A DNA stretch of 14,984 nucleotides from an archaeon. GTDB lineage: Archaea > Asgardarchaeota > Hermodarchaeia > Hermodarchaeales > Hermodarchaeaceae. The translations under genes and the position numbers were made by a program. Below the pieces are notes generated by a model, which was given only the letters and a program-made list of their open reading frames with translations, made no database searches and was not told where the DNA came from. The stretch spans positions 1-14,984 of the forward strand of contig JABXGS010000262.1 in the NCBI GenBank assembly GCA_016550425.1, in the 5' to 3' direction. How positions within the stretch are numbered: position 1 is the stretch's first letter; every line of letters begins with the position of its first letter. This document shows, piece by piece, positions 7,450-14,553 of the stretch.

Positions 7450-8115
7450 ATGGATGAACCGCTTCCACCCTCGTCTACTGACATGAGAGGCTGGTGGATC
7501 GCCTGTGTCCTAATTCTGCCTATTTTAGTCTTTATTTTTATCTGGGTGGTAGCGATTGGAGATGTAATCGTGATATTTGGCGCATTTTTTATCATTGCTA
7601 TTGCCCTTGCAATTTTTGGTATTCCGCTCTTGATTGATGATGAATACAGGAAGCGATTTTTTAATCGTCTTCGTAGACGAGTTCCACCATCAGAAATCTT
7701 TCAATGTAATGAAGAGATTAGATGGGATGAGATACCTCTATTGGAAGTGTGGCCAACCATTCGTTCTGAGACAGGTGACACCGTATCAATTCCTCCCGAT
7801 TACGATTCATCAGTGTCTCAATTGCTTCCCATTAATGTAATTCAACAGCATATATCGGAGTTAGAAGCTGCTGTTGAAGAACTAGACGCCAATCTTCATA
7901 TGATTCCAACGACCTACGAGTCCCCCACTCGGGTGCATGAACAGCTCCTCATTGAACGGGGTGCTGCTAACTTACTATTGGCATCATTAATCCTTCAGCG
8001 TGGGAAAAAAACCATTGCACCAAAATACTATACTCGTAAACGCCGGCAATTACTTCGCACTATTGCACGTATTGATGAAAAGATAGATGAGCTTTCAGAG
8101 CTTATGCGTGGTTAA
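7450..8115 (+). CDS. Two-TM membrane protein with a cytoplasmic coiled coil and SHOCT-like C-terminus
   Basis: A 221-residue protein. Two membrane segments (about 15-35 and 38-62) are followed by a basic stop-transfer stretch (KRFFNRLRRR), which puts the rest in the cytoplasm. A linker and a helical region (about 130-148, ISELEAAVEELDAN) lead to a C-terminal segment, about 172-205. There LLLASLILQRGKK and KYYTRKRRQLL follow the SHOCT pattern: a helix, a Gly-containing turn, then an aromatic residue with KR and LL. The same layout occurs in the protein at 11583, so the two are likely divergent paralogues. SHOCT segments are thought to mediate oligomerisation or membrane-associated assembly; no enzymatic motif is seen. 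The start is ATG 7450, 9 bases after GGTGAGG (7434-7440). TTG 7432 and GTG 7435 overlap or precede that site and are rejected. Confidence 0.75.
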   Translation: MDEPLPPSSTDMRGWWIACVLILPILVFIFIWVVAIGDVIVIFGAFFIIAIALAIFGIPLLIDDEYRKRFFNRLRRRVPPSEIFQCNEEIRWDEIPLLEVWPTIRSETGDTVSIPPDYDSSVSQLLPINVIQQHISELEAAVEELDANLHMIPTTYESPTRVHEQLLIERGAANLLLASLILQRGKKTIAPKYYTRKRRQLLRTIARIDEKIDELSELMRG

Positions 8116-8156
8116 TCTTTTTGTGAATTGTGTATTAATCAATGAGTTTTGAATCA

Positions 8157-8166
8157 GATTATATGT
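8157..8166 (+). promoter_or_regulatory. Candidate TATA box for the GH38 mannosidase gene
   Basis: GATTATATGT lies in the 124-base gap between the two-TM gene and the mannosidase. Transcription would start near 8188, about 50 bases before the start codon. A short T run (8118-8122) right after the preceding stop could end the upstream transcript. Confidence 0.4.
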
Positions 8167-8239
8167 CCCTGAATATCACAAGAGTATAAGTCAAGGAATC
8201 ACAATCTTACTTTGAACTTGCCTTGTAGGATGGTGTAGG

Positions 8240-11209
8240 ATGCCGCCACTTCGAAGAATAATTCTTGTTAGTCACACTCACTGGGACCGGGAATGGTATC
8301 TGCCCTTCGAGGATTTTCGATGGTTGCTAGTGAAGACCTTGGATCAGCTCATTGAATTGATGGAGCGCAACTCAGAATATTTACGATTCAACCTAGATGG
8401 TCAGACCATCGTCCTCGAGGATTATTTAGAACTGCGACCAGAAAATCGTCCTCGACTCAAGCAACTCATTGAACAGAATCGGATACAGATTGGGCCTTGG
8501 TACGTACTTGCTGATGAGTTTCTTGTCAGCGGCGAATCGCTTATTCGGAATCTGCTCTTTGGCAAGCAGACGGGTAGTGAATTTGGCGATGTAATGGCAA
8601 TCGGTTATGTGCCAGATGCCTTTGGTCATATTGCACAACTTCCTCAAATCCTGCGAGGATTCGATATTGACAAGAGTATCTGGTGGCGTGGGCTAGAAGA
8701 CCATGGAAAAACACTCCCTACTGAACTCCGATGGCGAGCGCCAGACGGGTCAGAAGTCCTCCTAGTACATTTACGATCAAGTTACTCCACCGCAGCTAAC
8801 CTGCCTGATTCAGTAGATGCCGCACTTGCACAGGTTCTTATGCCCCTAAACGTCCTTTCTCTGCGGGGAACCAGTTCTGCCGCCCTTCTTATGAACGGAA
8901 GTGACCATCTACCCCCACAATCACATCTCCCCCAATTGATACATAATCTGAACGAACGTTTCCACTCAGGCGACATTCTACAGGGCAGGACTGTTACCCA
9001 ACTCCTCGAGACTTACGGAAAAAGCCCAATCGAAAAAGAGATAACTGGAATGGATGAACTGAGTCCTTTCATCAATCAGCTCTTCGCAGACTTCATCACC
9101 GAACTCAAGGACGTCACTGTCCAACATGGCACCTTCAAGGATTACTTCGACATCATCAAAAATGAAGTGAATCTAGCGGAAATACCTGTCATTGATGGAG
9201 AACAGCACGCCAGCAAGTACGTCCCCATTCTCCCTGGCGTGTTTTCAGCCCGTATGTATCTGAAACAACAGAATTTCTCTACTCAACAATTACTTGAACG
9301 CTGGGTGGAACCGTTTTCAACCATTGCATGGTGGTTGGGGGCGAAATATCCATCTGTTCCTTTACGGCGAGCATGGCAGCTCCTGTTACAGAATCATCCG
9401 CATGATTCAATTTGTGGTTGTAGTGTAGATGCTACACATGAAGACATGGAACGCCGCTTTGCATGGAGCCAGCAACTCGCGCATCAACTCCTCAGCGAAG
9501 CTATCCACTATATCAATACACACACGAACTCAAATCCATCAACCAAAACTCCCCAATCTCCCATTGTAACCTTCCGTGTTTTTAATCCCCATCCATGGGA
9601 TGCAACGGATGTGATCCGGGTTCTCCTTAACCTCCCGACCTCATCTGATAAAACATCCCAACTAGCCCTTTATACAGCTACGGGCGAGCAAATCCCATTC
9701 CAGATGATCACAGCTCACAAACTAGATCCAATACTTCAATCCCTACTTGATGTCCACACACTTCCCCCAATCTATGACGGAGAACCACAGCTGCCAGACA
9801 AAACACGCCAAATCATGATAACATTCTGTGCAGAAGCCATTCCCAGCCTCGGCTATGCAACCTTTTATCTAGCGTCTGCTCCGACCGCTTCCAACGGGTT
9901 ACAAAAATCCGAATTACGGGTTCAAAAGAAAGGCGAATTCTATATCATCGAAAATCCCTTCATTCAACTGCAAATATCTAAAAAAACAGGGACCCTACGC
10001 CTGCATCATAAACCCTCCAAAAAGACTTATCATAACGTTTTGATGTTGGAGGACACCGGCGACGTAGGCGATGAATATAATTACTGCCCACCTCACCAAG
10101 ATCAACGGATAACCAGTCATGACAATATACAAACTAGGGTCCTGCTTCATGAAAAAGGACCAGTTACCGTTACCTTAGAAATTCAAACGCAGCTCAAAGT
10201 TCCCAAAATGGCCCACAAAACCCGAACCCGTCGCAGCTTGAAAACAATACCTCTTTCAATCCAAACTCTTATCACGGTCACCTCAAGTTCACCACGGATT
10301 GATGTACAGCATACCATCCAGAACACCGCAAAAGATCACCGCCTCCGAGTTCTTTTTCAAACCGGCATCAACACAAACACTGCTTGGGGAGATACTCCTT
10401 TCCACGTAACCGAACGTCCCCTTGAACCCGCCCCACAGGAGTGGGGTGCCCAACTGTATCCCATGATGATGGACTACTACCTCACTTCAATTCTCAAACG
10501 ACCCAATATTCCTGGCAAACCCATGGGATGGTTCGAAGATTCAGCCACTACTCACGCCCTCCAAACCTTCCTTGATGTCAACGATGACAAACAAGGCCTA
10601 CTCATCGCCACCCGTGGTCTTCCCGAATATGAAGTCCTCGAAGATCCGAATCGCACAATCGCCCTGACACTGCTCCGATCCATCGGTTGGTTATCCCGTG
10701 ATAACCTAACAACCCGTCGGGGACATGCTGGTCCGCCAATGGCTACACCTAGCGCACAATGCCTTGGACAATATCATGCAAATTATTCAATTATACCTCA
10801 TTTAGGAACGTGGAAGACCCCCACTACTCGCCAACACACCCAACAGTATATCACCCCTCTGAAAGCCATTCAATTACACAAGACCACAGACGGTCATTTA
10901 GCACCCTCGCAAAGTTTCCTATCAGTTTCCCCGGGAACCTGTACCTTCAGCTGCCTTAAAAAGAGTGAACAAACCGACTCCACAATCCTACGCTTCTACG
11001 AAACCAGCGGCAGCTCCTCCAAAGTCCAAATCACATCCAAGTTTGCAATTAAGCAAGCTGTATTCGTCAATTTAGCTGAAAAACAACTTGAACCAATCCC
11101 TATGGCAAAGTCTAATTCGAACCAGATAGCAGTCTCATTCTCCCCCTTTCAAATACGTACACTTCAATTACAATTACAAAGCAGTTCAAAAGTCAAGAAA
11201 TGTGTTTAA
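8240..11209 (+). CDS. Glycoside hydrolase family 38 alpha-mannosidase
   Basis: A 989-residue, probably cytoplasmic enzyme with no signal peptide. The GH38 catalytic core is complete. It has HTHWDREW (H14 and D16 as zinc ligands), GPWYVLADEFLVSGESL (about 85-101), GYVPDAFGHIAQLPQIL (D126 as nucleophile and zinc ligand) and NHPHDSICGCSVD (H388 as the fourth zinc ligand). The middle helical domain and the C-terminal beta-sandwich domains follow to the end. The WDREW form and the NHPHDSICGCSVD motif resemble the MngB/mannosylglycerate-hydrolase and archaeal/bacterial mannosidase branch more than the eukaryotic Golgi enzymes. It removes alpha-linked mannose, perhaps in N-glycan or compatible-solute turnover; the substrate is inferred. 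The start fits, as the conserved strand begins nine residues in. Two small membrane-protein genes follow on the same strand. Base composition changes along the gene, with long C-rich, G-poor stretches on the coding strand. Confidence 0.93.
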   Translation: MPPLRRIILVSHTHWDREWYLPFEDFRWLLVKTLDQLIELMERNSEYLRFNLDGQTIVLEDYLELRPENRPRLKQLIEQNRIQIGPWYVLADEFLVSGESLIRNLLFGKQTGSEFGDVMAIGYVPDAFGHIAQLPQILRGFDIDKSIWWRGLEDHGKTLPTELRWRAPDGSEVLLVHLRSSYSTAANLPDSVDAALAQVLMPLNVLSLRGTSSAALLMNGSDHLPPQSHLPQLIHNLNERFHSGDILQGRTVTQLLETYGKSPIEKEITGMDELSPFINQLFADFITELKDVTVQHGTFKDYFDIIKNEVNLAEIPVIDGEQHASKYVPILPGVFSARMYLKQQNFSTQQLLERWVEPFSTIAWWLGAKYPSVPLRRAWQLLLQNHPHDSICGCSVDATHEDMERRFAWSQQLAHQLLSEAIHYINTHTNSNPSTKTPQSPIVTFRVFNPHPWDATDVIRVLLNLPTSSDKTSQLALYTATGEQIPFQMITAHKLDPILQSLLDVHTLPPIYDGEPQLPDKTRQIMITFCAEAIPSLGYATFYLASAPTASNGLQKSELRVQKKGEFYIIENPFIQLQISKKTGTLRLHHKPSKKTYHNVLMLEDTGDVGDEYNYCPPHQDQRITSHDNIQTRVLLHEKGPVTVTLEIQTQLKVPKMAHKTRTRRSLKTIPLSIQTLITVTSSSPRIDVQHTIQNTAKDHRLRVLFQTGINTNTAWGDTPFHVTERPLEPAPQEWGAQLYPMMMDYYLTSILKRPNIPGKPMGWFEDSATTHALQTFLDVNDDKQGLLIATRGLPEYEVLEDPNRTIALTLLRSIGWLSRDNLTTRRGHAGPPMATPSAQCLGQYHANYSIIPHLGTWKTPTTRQHTQQYITPLKAIQLHKTTDGHLAPSQSFLSVSPGTCTFSCLKKSEQTDSTILRFYETSGSSSKVQITSKFAIKQAVFVNLAEKQLEPIPMAKSNSNQIAVSFSPFQIRTLQLQLQSSSKVKKCV

Positions 11210-11262
11210 ACGAAAACAGCTTTAATAAACTGATTCATTAGAAAGAATGGAGGCGGAAGGCA

Positions 11263-11517
11263 ATCAGCTCAATTGCCAAAATAGCATATTCACAAATTGA
11301 ACGGCGTATTAATCCATGGATCATTCTCTCACTACTAATCGGTTTTACCATTTGTCTAATAGTTGGATGGTATTTCTTAGATCTCGCAGCCTTCTATAGT
11401 CCATATCTTATCAGTTTTGGCAGTTATTTACGATTACTCGGCTTCTTAGCAATATACATCGGCGTAATACAGCTCTTCATCTTAGTACTCGCCCATATAA
11501 GCACCATTAGATCCTAG
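11263..11517 (+). CDS. Small two-TM membrane protein with no ATG/GTG/TTG start
   Basis: An 84-codon reading frame encodes two clear membrane segments: WIILSLLIGFTICLIVGWYF (about 24-43) and LLGFLAIYIGVIQLFILVLA (about 59-78). They are joined by an aromatic loop with the motif YSPYL. The in-frame TAG at 11239-11241 bounds the frame upstream, and no ATG, GTG or TTG codon exists anywhere in it. A strong GGAGG (11249-11253) lies 9 bases before ATC at 11263, which is therefore the best start; otherwise the frame is broken by a sequence error. The hairpin topology, basic N-terminus and YSPYL/FSPLY loop resemble the N-terminal region of the protein encoded next. It lies 53 bases after the mannosidase and 65 bases before the next gene and could be co-transcribed with them. 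The function is unknown. Confidence 0.55.
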   Translation: MSSIAKIAYSQIERRINPWIILSLLIGFTICLIVGWYFLDLAAFYSPYLISFGSYLRLLGFLAIYIGVIQLFILVLAHISTIRS

Positions 11518-11582
11518 AAAACATTGCATCTAAAAACCAAATAAAAGAATAAGTAGATAAAAAACTAGGTTAACCTGGAGGT

Positions 11583-12410
11583 TTGGAGGCTATTACCACC
11601 TTTTCGGGGCTCTACAGTAGAGATCCACGAACCATTAGAGTGCCCAGTCGTCTACCAGTCCGAATCTCGTTCGGAATTTACCTTTTCCTTATTTTCCTGA
11701 TCTGTCTGATATGCGGACTATTTTTCCTGTATATGGCCCCCATCAGCCAATTTAATGACATATGGACTATTTTTCCTATTTACAATTATTTCTTCTCCCC
11801 GCTATATCTTGGAATAATATGTCTTCTCATTAGTGGAATCCTCGGAGGAATTCTCATCATCAATGGGGCATTATACCTCTTTCAAAGGAAACATAGGAAC
11901 CGTTTACGCCGTCGACCGCGTAGATGGCGTCGTCCCCAATACACACCCATGGAACATGAACCCCAACCACCTTCCTCCCAGTCAGACGACTTGATTCCAA
12001 CTGCGGATAACATTGACGACATCGATCTCTCATACACGAATATACCTAGTTGGTTAATCCCCCTTTTGAAAAATCGTTCAACAGCGATGGCAATTCATGA
12101 AGATTTGATTGCATCATCCAAAACCCCAGAAGAGGCGGAATCTCAGTTTCAATCGCGAATTGATGATTTAGACACCGTAGTAATCACTATCTATCAGCAT
12201 CGCCAAACCGAGGCCCAAGAACCTGAACCATCAGATGGATCTCCGATGAGCCTCCTCACCGAAACTGAAATTGAAAAAGAAGCCGTGTTGGACCTCCTTG
12301 GAGCCCTGGAACTCCAATACAGGAATGGTAAAGTCACCAAGACTTTCTATGAACATAAACGGGATCAATTGCTTGAACGCCTTGCGAAAGCTATTCGTGA
12401 TACAGAATAG
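11583..12410 (+). CDS. Two-TM membrane protein with SHOCT-like C-terminus, second copy
   Basis: A 275-residue protein when read from TTG 11583. Two membrane segments (about 30-51 and 74-100) are followed by a very basic stretch (RKHRNRLRRRPRRWRR), so the rest is cytoplasmic. A Pro/Ser-rich acidic linker leads to a helical region (about 155-210) and a C-terminal SHOCT-like segment (about 232-265). There VLDLLGALELQYRNGKVTK is followed by FYEHKRDQLLERL. This mirrors the protein at 7450 in order, topology and C-terminal motif. The start is uncertain. TTG 11583 is only 1 base after GGAGG (11577-11581), whereas ATT at 11592, three codons later, is 10 bases away. A TATA-like CAAATAAAAG lies near 11538. 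A palindrome and T tract follow the stop. The function is unknown; a scaffold or membrane-assembly role is inference. Confidence 0.72.
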   Translation: MEAITTFSGLYSRDPRTIRVPSRLPVRISFGIYLFLIFLICLICGLFFLYMAPISQFNDIWTIFPIYNYFFSPLYLGIICLLISGILGGILIINGALYLFQRKHRNRLRRRPRRWRRPQYTPMEHEPQPPSSQSDDLIPTADNIDDIDLSYTNIPSWLIPLLKNRSTAMAIHEDLIASSKTPEEAESQFQSRIDDLDTVVITIYQHRQTEAQEPEPSDGSPMSLLTETEIEKEAVLDLLGALELQYRNGKVTKTFYEHKRDQLLERLAKAIRDTE

Positions 12411-12434
12411 GTGTTCACACCTCTCTTGTTTTTT
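12409..12434 (+). terminator. Palindrome plus T tract after the second two-TM/SHOCT-like gene
   Basis: AGGTGT (12409-12414) and ACACCT (12417-12422) are perfect complements around TC. The stem overlaps the last base pair of the TAG stop. A T run (12429-12434) follows. This is a compact candidate terminator. Confidence 0.5.
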
Positions 12435-12477
12435 CCCCATTCTTTAATTTGATGAGATGAAATTTAGACCAAACCTT

Positions 12478-12485
12478 TTTATACT
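12478..12485 (+). promoter_or_regulatory. TATA box for the ARPP-1 gene
   Basis: TTTATACT, within a longer run of Ts, lies about 60 bases before the start of the ARPP-1 gene. At normal archaeal spacing, transcription begins near 12505-12510, which falls inside the palindrome at 12497-12520. Confidence 0.6.
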
Positions 12486-12496
12486 TGCAGTAAAAG

Positions 12497-12520
12497 GTGT
12501 AATTTAATTACAAATTACAC
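12497..12520. promoter_or_regulatory. Palindromic operator-like element overlapping the predicted transcription start
   Basis: GTGTAATTT (12497-12505) and AAATTACAC (12512-12520) are perfect 9-base inverted arms. Inside them, TGTAATT-T-AATTACA (12498-12512) is a perfect 15-base odd palindrome, so three TGTAATT half-sites lie in 22 bases. The position, 12-35 bases after the TATA box, covers the predicted transcription start, where archaeal winged-helix repressors commonly bind. No regulator gene is adjacent, so the binder is unknown. Confidence 0.55.
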
Positions 12521-12539
12521 AATGGAATGGTGAAATAAA

Positions 12540-13478
12540 ATAACCGAAACACAGCAGGAATTATCAGACCTTATCGACACCTTCGATTCCTTTGAATTGG
12601 GTGAACCTATTCCAATGGGAAATGCCCATTATGTCCCCATACTCACAGAAAGAGAGGATTTTCCTCGGGAGTATATTACAGTCCACGAAGCCCTTGAGCA
12701 AGGGTTAGTTGAGCTCCAAGATTCTGGACGGATTGATGCGGCTTGGGTAACAAACAACGCCAGGAAGTCCGTCCTCTTTATCGCGGGTATGGATGTTCAT
12801 GCTCAAGGAACTCAATCGCGCATTATCATTGGGAGTCATCTTGTGCCTCCCAAAACTAAAGTTGAATTACCCTGCCGATGTACCCATGATGTTCATCCGA
12901 TTCGACAGTATCAATGTCTGATGACCGATGTCGAACATTATATGGTGGCCTCTCCAGGTGTTCGTGGGGCATCCATCGCAGGTGAAGTCGCTGCTCAGGA
13001 CCACGTCTGGATGAAAGTCAAAGCACACCGAGAAAAACTCAAACATACATCTATTAGAGGTAAACCGCTACTAGATAAAGCGGAGAGCTCATCTCGACTG
13101 AGTATAGTGCAACAGAAAGCAGCGATGAATATTCAAGCGGAAATTAAAGAAATCCAACCGCTTCCTTGTCAGATTGGGCTTGCCGTAATTAGTGAGGGAG
13201 AAGTTCAAGCCCTGGAGGTGTTTGATAGTCCCATAACTTATCGTCACTTCCACAAGCATCTGATCGGCCGATTTTCGTATGAAATTGCAGCCCCCAAAGC
13301 CACACCAACACGGAAAGTAGCAGCACTCCGAGCGAAGATGCTGCAAGAGGTGCAACGTCTTAGTCAGCACTTGGATATCGAGGACGGCAAAGGAACTGCC
13401 CAGTGCAAAGGAAAAATTCTTGGGACCCTACAGAACAAGAATCACCGGCTTGTTCACTTGTGTCTCGAAAAGCTCTAA
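12540..13478 (+). CDS. ARPP-1 domain (DUF6569-like) protein with apparent AUA start
   Basis: A 312-residue soluble protein. It has the layout I recall for the ARPP-1 family: ELGEPIPMGNAHYVPIL (about 19-35), YITVHEALEQGLVEL (about 45-59), LFIAGMDVHAQGTQSRI (about 79-95, matching the GEELxGAKQNR region of relatives) and LVPPKTKVELPCRC (about 101-114). The name means ARG (ADP-ribosylglycohydrolase) and rhodanese-phosphatase-associated; the molecular function is not established. Two helices and a second alpha/beta half follow to the end. The only in-frame standard start, TTG 12597, has no ribosome binding site and begins at the conserved GEP block. ATA 12540 lies 7 bases after GGTGA (12528-12532) and gives a natural N-terminus (TETQQELSDLIDTF), and TGA at 12531 limits the frame. 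It has its own TATA box and operator-like palindrome. A long inverted repeat spans its 3' end. Confidence 0.8.
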   Translation: MTETQQELSDLIDTFDSFELGEPIPMGNAHYVPILTEREDFPREYITVHEALEQGLVELQDSGRIDAAWVTNNARKSVLFIAGMDVHAQGTQSRIIIGSHLVPPKTKVELPCRCTHDVHPIRQYQCLMTDVEHYMVASPGVRGASIAGEVAAQDHVWMKVKAHREKLKHTSIRGKPLLDKAESSSRLSIVQQKAAMNIQAEIKEIQPLPCQIGLAVISEGEVQALEVFDSPITYRHFHKHLIGRFSYEIAAPKATPTRKVAALRAKMLQEVQRLSQHLDIEDGKGTAQCKGKILGTLQNKNHRLVHLCLEKL

Positions 13479-13512
13479 ACTGATTTGCTAGGACGTGCTC
13501 TGGGCAGTTCCT
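13391..13512. repeat. Long-range inverted repeat spanning the 3' end of the ARPP-1 gene
   Basis: The arm at 13391-13407 (within the coding sequence) and the arm at 13496-13512 (after the stop) are complementary at 16 of 17 positions, including 13 consecutive bases (AGGAACTGCCCAG with CTGGGCAGTTCCT). The loop is 88 bases and contains the stop codon. A T run (13515-13521) follows at once. It may be a fold-back terminator, a 3'-end stabilising structure, or the trace of a small inverted duplication. Confidence 0.6.
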
Positions 13513-13545
13513 CTATTTTTTTATTCGTCAAGACCAAAGAATTTT

Positions 13546-13589
13546 GAAGCTCCAACACCAACCTATTCAAAGTAAGGTTTAGGAGCTTC
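13546..13589 (+). promoter_or_regulatory. Predicted leader hairpin that sequesters the ribosome binding site
   Basis: GAAGCTCC (13546-13553) pairs perfectly with GGAGCTTC (13582-13589). Inside it AACCT (13560-13564) pairs with AGGTT (13575-13579). The two helices total 13 bp with an asymmetric internal loop. The AGGAG ribosome binding site of the peptidase gene (13581-13585) lies almost entirely in the right arm, so the structure would hinder initiation at GTG 13594. Whether it is a temperature- or ligand-responsive element is unknown. Confidence 0.45.
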
Positions 13590-13593
13590 GCTA

Positions 13594-14550
13594 GTGAACT
13601 CTAAGTTACGATTAACAATTCGATGGCTCTTTGTCCTGTCCATTCTTCTGAGTTCGCTAGGCTCCTTCAGATTTCTAGTCTTAGAATATTCTTGCACTAG
13701 TTTCCAATCACCCGAAAACCCCCGCGAAGGTTGGGCAGTGTTGATGGAAATGAATTATTATCCATCTGGATCCAATCTAGAAACCGGCTATAGTGACACT
13801 CAAAAATGGAATACCACTCTTCTGGCTCTGGGTTGGCAATCCAATCACATTTTGATTCATCAAGGTCTTATTGATCAACAGGTTGGTTTGGCAGCATTTG
13901 ATTTTCTGTTTGCCAACGTTGATACGAACGATGTTGTGCTATGGTTTGTGTTTGCCCATGGCAACTATCTCCTCGAAAATATTGATTGGCAAACCTGGTT
14001 TCCGGACCACTGGACGAATCTCCAGAGTCAAGAAAAAATCTTCATTGCTTCTGCATGTTCATCGGAATTTCTCATTCAATCCCTCTCTGATGATGGAGTG
14101 CCCCATGTATACATTTCCTCTTCTGAAGCCGATGAATATTCCTGGGCCGGATTACCTGAAGAGGGGTTACCAATAATCGGAGAGGTATTCAACCATTTTC
14201 TAACCAATGCTTTACTAAATGCGTCAGCTGACTCAGATACCGATGGAGAAGTAACCATGGAAGAGGCTTTCTTTTTTGCCGCTCCTCTTAGTCGAAGTTA
14301 CATCTCTACGATTGTCTTTCCAGCTTTTCCTGATTTCGCTGAAATGTGTAACAATACAGCCCCTAATCCAGTTATGGATGATACTTATGAAGGTAATTTC
14401 TCTTTGCTAATTGAAGACGGAGCACCTCCAATAATGGCACCCTGGGTACTTCCAATTGAAGTAGGCATAATTATCGGTTTTGTGTGTGTAATCATAATTA
14501 TTCTCATTACATTTGCGCTTGTTATTCAAAGACGAAAAATTCAATCCTAA
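13594..14550 (+). CDS. Exported, membrane-anchored clan CD (legumain/caspase-like) cysteine peptidase with EF-hand loop
   Basis: A 318-residue protein. An N-terminal signal sequence (about 8-30, IRWLFVLSILLSS) is followed by a caspase-fold domain. The strand DVVLWFVFAHG gives the candidate catalytic His122, and the strand KIFIASACSSE gives the candidate nucleophile Cys155, which is the His-Gly and Ala-Cys order of clan CD (C13 legumain, C14 caspase). VYISSSEADEYSW (about 172-184) resembles the substrate-pocket strand of legumains. The loop D213-S-D215-T-D217-G-E-V-T-M-E-E224 is a textbook EF-hand calcium site. Near the C-terminus a membrane segment (about 287-310) precedes RRKIQS, so the catalytic domain should face outside. 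The start is GTG, 8 bases after AGGAG (13581-13585). It ends 3 bases before a convergent gene. Peptidase activity is inferred from the dyad. Confidence 0.8.
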   Translation: MNSKLRLTIRWLFVLSILLSSLGSFRFLVLEYSCTSFQSPENPREGWAVLMEMNYYPSGSNLETGYSDTQKWNTTLLALGWQSNHILIHQGLIDQQVGLAAFDFLFANVDTNDVVLWFVFAHGNYLLENIDWQTWFPDHWTNLQSQEKIFIASACSSEFLIQSLSDDGVPHVYISSSEADEYSWAGLPEEGLPIIGEVFNHFLTNALLNASADSDTDGEVTMEEAFFFAAPLSRSYISTIVFPAFPDFAEMCNNTAPNPVMDDTYEGNFSLLIEDGAPPIMAPWVLPIEVGIIIGFVCVIIIILITFALVIQRRKIQS

Positions 14551-14553
14551 TCG

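Noticed and set aside
12597..12599. TTG as the start of the ARPP-1 gene
   Set aside because: There is no Shine-Dalgarno sequence before it, and the upstream codons continue a natural protein. ATA 12540 with GGTGA fits better.
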